Assembly (NCBI GenBank): GCA_018398575.1
Contig: JAGTXZ010000005.1
Coordinates: 3,596,001-3,660,000 of the forward strand
DNA from: Ampelomyces quisqualis
Lineage: Eukaryota > Ascomycota > Dothideomycetes > Pleosporales > Phaeosphaeriaceae
Direction of reading: 5' to 3'
Length of the DNA stretch: 64,000 nt
A program made the position numbers and the translations under genes. Position 1 is the first letter of the stretch. The number at the start of each line of letters is the position of its first letter. The notes under the pieces were generated by a model. The model ran no database searches and was not told where the DNA came from. It worked only from the letters and a program-made list of their open reading frames with translations. Of the stretch, positions 55,926 through 64,000 are shown piece by piece.

Positions 55926-57309
55926 ATGTCGCAAATCCAACAAGCACAACCACACGCCGCTGCTGGCTTCTACGGCAACAGCAAAAACGAAGACAATGCC
56001 CTTGGCCACGAAACAGCCCCAGTCGACAAAACTGGTGCTGGGATCGCCGTGAGCGCTGAAAACGAGCACACGCCTGCGAACAACGAGGTCTTGGAACAAG
56101 TCGCGCAAGAAAAAGGGCATTGGTTCAGATACGTCAAGACAAAGCAGTTTTGGGTTACGCTGTTTTTGGGGCAGGGTACGTCTTTTCTTCCCAATTCACG
56201 CCAACTTTGCGCTAATCATCTACTCTGCTGATACAGTTCTGGCAATCTGCATCACATCCACCAACACGCTGTCCAGCCTGCTCAAAGACGAAGGCACTTC
56301 TATCCCCGCGTTCCAGTCGTTTTTCAATTACGTCCTGCTCAACCTCATCTACACGTCCTATACGATCTACAAGTACGGTTTCAAGCGGTGGGTGCGTCTG
56401 TGTATTTTCGACGGATGGAGGTTTTTCATCCTTGCTTTTTTCGACGTGGAAGGGAATTACTTTGTCGTGCTGGCTTATCAATACGTACGTATTAACCCCT
56501 CGACCTCACTCATCTCCATTCGAGAAAGAAAAAGACAGCTTTGAAAGCAACATCAAAAACCTCTTGCTAACGTGTTGGCATAGACGACGATTCTATCCGC
56601 GCAACTAATCAACTTCTGGGCCATTGTCGTCGTAACAGCCATATCCTTCTTCTTCCTGCGCGTGCGCTACCACTGGACGCAAATCTCCGGCATACTCCTG
56701 TGCATCGGCGGGCTAGGCATAATCTTCGCATCAGACCACCTCACGGGCGCAAACAACTTTGGCGCATCCAACCCCGTCAAAGGCGACCTCTTCGCCCTCC
56801 TCGGCGCATCTTTCTACGGCCTTAGCAACGTCTTTGAGGAATTCCTCGTCAGCGAAAAGCCCCTGTACGAAGTCGTCGGCCAGCTCGCCTGGTGGGCCAT
56901 GTTCATCAACGGCACGCAAGCAGGCATTTTCGATCGCGCTAGTTTTCGCACCGCCAATTGGAACGCAAAAGTCGGTGGCTATCTCACGGGCTACACGCTC
57001 ATTCTCTCGCTCTTCTACTCTTTAGCCCCCGTCCTCTTCCGGCTCAGCTCTGCTGCGTTTTTCAACATTTCGCTTCTCACGGGGAGTTTCTGGGGCGTGG
57101 CGATTGGCGTCAAGGTCTTCCACCTGAGTATTCATTGGATGTACCCGATTGCGTTTGTGTGTATCATTTTGGGCCAGTTGGTGTACTTTTTGAGGCAGAC
57201 GCAGTTGGGAGATGCGCTTAAGCCGTGGTTGGGAGAGGATCAGAACAAGGGCGTCGCGGGTGTGGGTACAGCGAAGAAGAGAGTGCAGAACCCGGGTGTC
57301 ATTGTCTAG
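55926..57309 (+). CDS. SLC35F-type drug/metabolite transporter
   Basis: A membrane carrier of the SLC35F1/F2/F6-like (DUF914) branch of the drug/metabolite superfamily; the substrate is unknown. Three exons (55926-56175, 56237-56484, 56584-57309) encode 407 aa. A hydrophilic N-terminus of about 75 aa is followed by FWVTLFLGQVLAICITSTN, WRFFILAFFDVEGNYFVVLA, TTILSAQLINFWAIVVVTA and ISGILLCIGGLGIIFASDH. About ten hydrophobic segments are present, with the charged GDLFALLGASFYGLSNVFEE typical of this branch. The tail is basic and ends PGVIV. Confidence 0.88.
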
Positions 57310-57807
57310 GATGGGTGGGATTTTCGGCAGAGGCATAGGAGATCAGACAGGAGTTGGTGGGAGATGATGATGTATGAGCACAGGTACTTTCACCACAAAA
57401 TATCAAACGAGTCCTTTGACAAAGCGAGGTGCTGAAGGAGCTTAGATGTGACTATAGAGAAGGGTAAAGTACCCGAACTGTGCGGAGGACCTGAAATCGT
57501 GACTCTTTGACACCGTAGGCATGATCAAAAGTAAAACATGCAGACCTGCGAGCCCTAAGTGCAAATCGGTTCCACTAAGTCATTGTAGGCATGCATAAGT
57601 GTCATATGTACAAAATAGTTCCAAACTCCTGGGTTATGTACAAACCCGTGGTATCTATATCCCTCATACCATAACACCATAGCCATAAGCAGATCCGGGT
57701 ATTGTAGTTCCTAAATCGTGAAACACCCAATAAGTACCACCATAGACGCCGAAATTGCTTCAAGATGAAACGCAGCGAATCCGACAATGGCAAGATGCAA
57801 AACGAAA

Positions 57808-59928
57808 TCACGAAGATGACGAGGCAGAGTCTTCGGCGGCAGGTGACAGTACTGCTTCACTGCTCACACGACGAGCCTCGACGGCATTTTGCACTTCGGT
57901 GCCTGCCATCTGTTGCCACTTCTCTCGCGTGTCGTGATCTGCCAATGCGTCTGCACCAGCCTCACCAACCTTTTCATATAGCAGGCGTGAAACATCGCGG
58001 TTGATGTCCGTATATTGCTCTTTTGTGACTTCCTTCCTTATATAGATAGGCTTCAGCACAGCTGTGACCATGCGCTGCAATTCGGCTTTGGTTGAGTAGG
58101 ACAAAGCAGGGCGGGAGGGTGATGAATCCTTGGACCGCGGGGGGCTGCTGAGACCGGCAGAACGATGCGCCGTAGTGCGACGGCTCGGGCGCTCCTCATC
58201 TGCAGGAGAATACGGAGAGTAGGTCGGCGAGTGCTGCTGATCTTGTTGCACCGGTGACTTGGTCCGGGTAAGATTGAGTGGTGGAGGCGTATTCATACCT
58301 TGCGACTTCTGGTAGACAGGGGACAGTCCGGGCGAAGTTGGCGAACAAGCGCGCTCGACGATTACACGACGCGGCTGAGGGGCGACAATCTCCTTCTCGC
58401 GCTCCGCGAAGCGATCAACCTCGACCTCTTGTAGCAAGGACTGAAGGAATCCAGGAGTCGTAGAGACCTCGCCATTAGTCGTGGCGGGTGGTGATGACGC
58501 CATGGTCAGCACAGTGTTTGACCTGAGAGTGCCGCGACGAGCAGCAGCAGAAGACGACTCCCCATTATCCAGGAGCAGACGGGTACGAGGACGCTTCAGT
58601 TTGCGTTCTGGTTGTTGTTCGCGGGGTTCAGAGTCGGCTGGAGATGCAGGTGAGTCGATCGATTTTCGCTTCCTGCCACCTCGGCGGCTGGTAGCAGTGC
58701 TTGTGGTGCTAGGGGCTGTGTTCCCACCGTCCTGTGCAAGCTGCTCACGGGCCTTCTCAAACTGATTCCATGCACGTATTTCTTCTTGGGACTCGGGATT
58801 TCGTGGCGTCCTTGGAGGTTCGCGATGTAGCGCGCGGTTCGTGGGTCGTGACGAGCGGTTCGATCCTCGGCGGCGGGAATGGACATTATCAGCGGCGGCG
58901 CGGAAGCGAGTACCAGCGCCCATCTGACGCGCGAGCTCGAAGCGGCGATCCCACTCATGATTCTCGCGACGCACAACTTCAGACTGGTTTTCCGACTGTT
59001 CATCGTCCTCGAATGGAAACTCAATGTCGAACTGCAATCGGTTCCAGACGCTTTGCCACACGCCGACCCACTCATCGGGAGCTCCGTTGTGGCGAGGGAC
59101 TCGGCTGCGACCATTCACCCAGGCAGCAGGGCCTCGAGCTGCAGGACGTCGCAAAGATGCATTCTCGACCAAGCCGTTCTCCATGCAAGGCTGGCAATAC
59201 CACGCGCCGCGCGACGGCATGCGATCGAGACCGGCGCAGAAGACGTGAGAGAGCTGCTCGCAGCAATGGCAATACATCAGCTGAGATGCATCGCCGAACT
59301 CATCGCATACCATGCACGCGTCATAACTGCCATCGTCTTCGAGTGTGTAGTCGTCGTCCTCGACGATCATGGACGGGTCGATATCAGCGACTTGTTGCTT
59401 GTCTTTGACAGCATACTCGGAAAGTTTAGGGCCTAGATGGAGGTCAGTACGTTGTTGTTGGGAATGTCGGACATATATGTGGTAATTGTGGGGGTCGTGC
59501 GGAGGTTAAGCTGAGCTCAACTGACCATTTAGCCAGTAGTTGGGCTACTATCAGGGCAACAAGCACAACATCGTAACTGCACCAGCCGGTGGTGTCCTGG
59601 ATCCTCGGAATGACATACCTCCTACGTAGGCGCTAAGCTCGACTAGATTGAAGCTCGCTCGACATATCGGACAGCTGTTTGCCCTTTCGACCCAGGGCTT
59701 CAGGCACTCATTATGCAGATCGTGACCGCAGGGCAGTAAGTGCGCGACCAAATCATCGTCGGTGGTGGTGGGCTGGGACACTGCTTTCCGAGTCCTGACA
59801 GGGTGTTGGCGATCACCATCAACGACATCATGCTTAACCGAGTGTGTCGCAAGCGTCGATCCGGTGTCGGCAGGGCCTTCGTCTTGGGGGACGAGGTCGC
59901 CGAGGCAGACTATACAAGTCTCGGCCAT
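57808..59928 (-). CDS. RING-PHD finger protein
   Basis: A nuclear-type protein likely to combine ubiquitin-ligase and histone-reader modules (PHRF1-like arrangement). Two exons (59928-59619, 59432-57808) with a 186-nt intron encode 644 aa. The RING opens at residue 5 with CIVCLGDL, and after a long insertion closes with LLPCGHDLHNECLKPWVER and CPICR. The PHD finger follows near residue 140: CMVCDEFGDASQLMYCHCCE, HVFCAGLDRMPSRGAWYCQP. The rest is S/P/R-rich and disordered, with a basic RRGGRKRKS patch. A helical C-terminal segment (ELQRMVTAVLKPIYIRKEVT) resembles the set found at the end of related proteins. Convergent with the SLC35F gene; 57310-57807 holds only 3' flanks. Confidence 0.85.
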
Positions 59929-61470
59929 TGGTGTGTTGTTTCGAATGAAAAGAGTGAGAAGACTGTTCGACGCGATTCATACGTTGGGGAGATAGGAAGG
60001 GTTAAGGAAAGCCAGCGGGGTTCCAGTGTTAAGTATGGTGCACGGACGTACCAAGGCGCTAGCGCACCAATACACGAGTGCTATGGCTCTGCAACAGCGC
60101 GACTTCAGGCAGCCGCGGATGCTTCACAAGCGATATGATAACGGTGGTATCAAAGAGAATCGAGGAGAGTGCTGCCGCTTGTGCCTTTGGGAGTGATCAA
60201 AAACTGAGCGGCGGATGTCGCATTTGGACTGCTGGTTATCAGCTTCGGGCTTACCTTAGTGTCTCGGCTCCTCAGCGGATGGCCCGTATGACTTGCTAGG
60301 TCATTGACTGGCCGCTCGGAATGCAAACTGTGTTTTAGAAGGTGTTGCTTTCGATCTTGTTCGCTCCCTGGCATTGCTGAGTCGGTGTCGCTGTATCGTC
60401 CAGGCTGTCTCTTCGACTACGCCATCAGACATAGCGTGTCTCCGGCCTGAAAGTCTTCACCAGAAAGCAGACGACCGCTGACAGCTGCACGTTCAAGGAG
60501 ACACATGGGCAGCATTCGTATCTTCTCGCTCTTTGCAGCAGTACATTAGCAGCCTGCAAGTTAGCAAGCACCGACGACCACGGAAACAAAGCCTCTCTTC
60601 CAGTCGCCTGCCTGGACTGCTGGTATCCAAGCTCAACAGGAGCCATAGATTGAGGAATCGGCATGTGGTCATGCCGACCAAGTCGAGGCGGATGCAACAA
60701 GGAATGGCTCCATAGCAATGCCATCAGGATCACTAGTGACTGAGGGTCTGCGGCAGGTTTACAAACTCGTACACGGGTTTAACCGGGTAAGCCAGGTTGG
60801 AAAGCGTTATTCTTCTATTGTCTAAGTCTAATGCCTCGCGGCACTGTAAGCATCAGAGGAGCGGTCGCCTCGTACGGATGGTAATTCGCGTGCGATACGT
60901 TTCCGCGACCATGGGCTGTCGCGCGATACAGAAACGAGTCACAGAAAGTCTGGGATAGCACTGCAAGGACTTATGGCGTTAGCGACGCTCTTTCGCTGGA
61001 AGGAGGCGAAATGTGCTGACCAGTCCGTCTAGAAGCCCCACGCCCTCTATTCGGGCCACAAGCCGTCAATGTTTCCGACGGTGCGTCCCACGGCAAACTA
61101 ACAACGACACATGGAGTTTTGCACGCGCGATCGAGGTGGTGGTGGATATGACGGCAGGCTCCTGGACGTCGTGGCGGTGAAAAAGCCTGCTGTCATCTGA
61201 GATCTCACAATGAGTGGGGGGTGCGCTAGCCTAAATAGTCACTAGTCTTCTCACCGCGTCCCGCGTAATCGATGTTGCCAATGATGAGATCTTTCACTCC
61301 TAGTGCAAATGCCGGCATCCTTCCAGGAAGGCCACATTCAACCATAGCCCAATGCAGCACCTGGTCCGACATCTGAAGGCAAAGAGTTCTGACTTTGGTC
61401 CGTCGGCCATTGACTCTCCTCATACTTAGACCTCTGCTCTCTCCTTCTACCTTTTAGACTGATCGACGGC
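59929..61470. other. Intergenic region of 1.5 kb
   Basis: I see no gene. Small frames on both strands (60425-60733 minus, 60078-60299 plus) have no features. The last 60 bases before the next gene are pyrimidine-rich, consistent with a fungal leader. Confidence 0.4.
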
Positions 61471-62827
61471 ATGATGGCTTACAACACGCGCGAATATGAA
61501 CTGGTCTTGCTGGGTGCAACTGGCTACACTGGCAAGCTGGTAGCGGAGTGGGTCAGCACACATCTGCCAGAGGACCTGAAATGGGCAGTCGCTGGACGCA
61601 ATGCCAAGAAGCTCCAAGTCGTCGTAGATGATTTGGAGAAGCTGAGTCCAGGACGGAAACTGCCGGGTAAGTCGAGCTTGTGATCAACAAGAGGTGTGAG
61701 GCTTTAGCGACGCAAAGCTAACTGTCGTGGCAGACATTCAGCAGTGCGAGTTGGAAAAGGATCAACTAGACGCCCTTGCGAAGAGGACTCAGCTCATCGT
61801 AACTACGGTCGGACCGTTCATGCACTGGGGAGAAGGCGTTCTCGCAGCATGTGCCAACAATGGCACCCATTACCTAGACTCCACCGGCGAAGTTCCATGG
61901 GTGTATGACATGATCGCCAAATACGACGCTCTTGCAAAACAGAACAACAGCATCATCATTCCCGAATGTGGTCTTGACTCTGTTCCAGCTGATATTATGG
62001 CCTACACTGTGGCGAGGGAAGTGCGCAAGCGGTACAACGCTGCATGTGAAAGAGTCATGATGACACTCTACGACGCCAAAACAGGTGTCAGTGGAGGCAC
62101 AAGCTTGACGATGTTGGAGCTTTTCAACAACTACTCGCTAGGCCATCTTGCAAAGAGTATGCATCCTTACTCTCTGTCACCTGTCAAGGCCGACAAGTCC
62201 GTTGGTAGTCCCGCGAGCAGTTTCCCACATGGCCTATTCGGTTTGCTTTCGGTTCCGGAACTTGGTGGTGTACAGACTGTCGGTCTAATGGCTTCAGTCG
62301 ACGAATGCATCACCCATCGGTCATGGGGACTTTACGCGCAAACCGCACAACAGTCCAACGACCCGTCACTCTCCTACGGCCCACGCTTTCGCTTCAACGA
62401 GTATATGCGCGCCAGTGGTATCCTTACTGGTGTCCTGATCAAGGTTGCGCTCGGTACAGTGGGTCTCTTACTTGCGCTGCCACCCACGCGCTGGCTGCTT
62501 AGCCCACTCATCAAGAAGTTCGTCCTTCAAGCACCAGGAGAGGGTCCCAGCCGAGAGAGCATGAAGAACGATTTCCTGCACTACAAGGCGGTCGGTATCG
62601 CAGAGGACGGAAAGGGCAAGGTGACCGCCAAACTCGACATCGCGCATGGAGGCTATGCTGCTACGGGTATCACTCTGGCTGCAGCTGCCCAGGTCATCCT
62701 CAGAGGTAGACTCGAAAACACCGAGGCGGGAAGGCTTGGAGGTGGAATTTTGACGCCGGCAACGCTGGGAGAGCAATACGTCAAGACATTGAACGACTTC
62801 GGTGTCAAGATTACCATCGACAAATGA
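61471..62827 (+). CDS. Saccharopine-dehydrogenase-like oxidoreductase (SCCPDH family)
   Basis: A Rossmann-fold protein of the SCCPDH or trans-acting enoyl-reductase-like family; function not established. Two exons (61471-61666, 61734-62827) with a 67-nt intron encode 429 aa. The dinucleotide-binding motif is LVLLGATGYTGKLVAEWV at the N-terminus. LIVTTVGPFMHWGEGVLAAC, HYLDSTGEVPWV and ECGLDSVPADIMAYTVA follow, all family marks. A hydrophobic segment (GILTGVLIKVALGTVGLLLA) near residue 310 may be a membrane or lipid-droplet anchor. It is not saccharopine dehydrogenase of lysine synthesis. Two tandem ATGs mark the start. Confidence 0.88.
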
Positions 62828-63323
62828 GCTGTGCGTCGACGGTTTGGGACACGATATAACCTAGCCTGCGAGTACACTGCCATAGTGCTTCGAAATTATG
62901 GTGTTAGCGAAGGACATGCACGAGCTAACTAAGTTCTGCAAAAAGGTCACTATTCGCGAGCAGAGCCTTAGTTGTATTTATAAAGTTCCGTCTCGCTTGC
63001 GGAGTGGGATATCTGGTATGAGTCTTGTGGCCTATCAGGGAGCCATAAGCAACGTGACTTTGGTTATCAATCAGCTCAAACGTCTTGTGCTCACAAATTT
63101 TGATTCCTTATCACTTCACGGCAGTGTAGCATTACCAATCACCATTTGGGTATCACCCGCTTAAGTCTAGCGTAGTGCACCCACACGCAAATTGCTTCTG
63201 TCAGCTTTCTAGAAATCACAATCAACAGCATATAATTCACGCAAACAGTGCATAATAGAACGTTTTCCAGTACATCATGATCCTTCCGCCAAGAGATGGC
63301 ACCTGGACTTCACAGAATCTGCG

Positions 63324-63999
63324 GTGAAAAGGGAGATATGGAAGCTAGGTAGAGCGGACGAAATGGAATCAATGGAAATGTACTCTCGTTTCGTACACGG
63401 TACTCGAAGTTGCCAAAGCCGTCATCGCGGCTGTTGGGAAGGACAAAGTTGGATTCCGCTTCAGTCCCTTCAGCACCTATCTATCCATGCGCATGGCCGA
63501 CCCGATTCCTCAATTCACCTATCTCATCAGGGAGCTAAAGGCTCTTGGTATCGCCTTCATACATCTCGTCGAGCCCCGCGTTTCAGGCGACACCGTCATT
63601 GACACCGAGGAAGTGGACTCGCTCATCCCATTTCTTGACGCCTGGGGCGACGATCGTCCTGTCATCGTGGCAGGCGGGTATTCGGCTAGAAGTGCACGGA
63701 AGGCAGCGGGTCCTGGTGGAATTTACCAAGGCAGGAAGGTTGCCATCGCTTTTGGTAGGCATTACGTTAGCAATCCTGATCTTGTATTCAGGGTCAAGCA
63801 TGGAGTGCCGCTTGCGCCATACGATCGCAAGACGTTCCATGATGTTGGGAACGAGAATGGGTTTACCGATTACGAATTCTCAGAAGAGTTCAAGGCGCAG
63901 ATTACTCGTCAGGCGTGGCTCGGCGAGGGAAGAAGCAAACGCAACAGTCTATGCCTTATAGAGAATGTATCAAGTAATAGGGGCAAGCGATTCATATAG
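63324..63999 (+). pseudogene. Truncated, frameshifted Old Yellow Enzyme (NADH:flavin oxidoreductase) copy
   Basis: The right part encodes LEVAKAVIAAVGKDKVGFRF, then SPFSTYLSMRM, RVSGDTVIDTEE, RPVIVAGGYSARSARK, GRKVAIAFGRHYVSNPDLVF and EEFKAQITRQAWLGEG. This is the C-terminal half of the FMN barrel of Old Yellow Enzymes. Just upstream, RADEMESMEMYSRFV (63351-63395) matches the RTDEW-GGS-x-ENRSRFV segment that should directly precede it, but lies in another frame. A few extra bases (about CACG near 63398) separate them. The first half of the enzyme, with the flavin and catalytic His/Asn/Tyr positions, is absent. The intergenic gap 62828-63323 contains no other part of it. Confidence 0.7.
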
Positions 64000-64000
64000 T

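Overview
This is a gene-dense window from a filamentous ascomycete (Pezizomycotina). The genes carry many short spliceosomal introns, mostly 43-60 nt, with GT-AG ends and CTAAC-like branch sites. The proteins are eukaryotic housekeeping proteins in their fungal forms (Itc1, Sgf73, Iwr1, Vps17, Trm732, Pfs2, Thi6). A Dothideomycete, probably Pleosporales, is my inference from protein style and repeat content; no marker in the window proves it. There are no operons; neighbours are divergent, convergent or tandem single genes.

Layout. 0.9-11.5 kb is conserved: ALG8 (N-glycan glucosyltransferase), ITC1 (ISW2-type remodeler subunit), SGF73 (SAGA deubiquitinase module), a relic of a Zn2Cys6 regulator, and an equilibrative nucleoside transporter. 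11.5-25.5 kb is an accessory island. It holds a secreted protein of unknown function, degenerate repeats, IWR1, a nest of small DNA transposons (two non-autonomous elements each interrupted by another, three with readable target-site duplications), relic fragments, an unknown 283-aa gene with an internal repeat, and a dispersed or tandem family of small proteins sharing a C-terminal W-W/Y-x-hydrophobic...V-x-V motif. One member of that family is broken by a stop just before the motif.

25.5-64 kb is again mostly conserved: MEF2 (mitochondrial EF-G2) divergent from VPS17 (retromer), a multi-exon amidase with a C-terminal extension, an initiator tRNA-Met, a very long serine-rich protein of unknown function divergent from TRM732 (THADA family), a DGAT1-type acyltransferase divergent from PFS2 with a 12-bp minisatellite in the shared promoter, THI6, eIF5, an SLC35F-type transporter, a RING-PHD protein, a saccharopine-dehydrogenase-like oxidoreductase, and a truncated, frameshifted Old Yellow Enzyme copy at the right edge.

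Exon coordinates were assigned by hand from splice signals and protein continuity. All multi-exon models below keep an open frame with a length divisible by three, but no transcript data were available.
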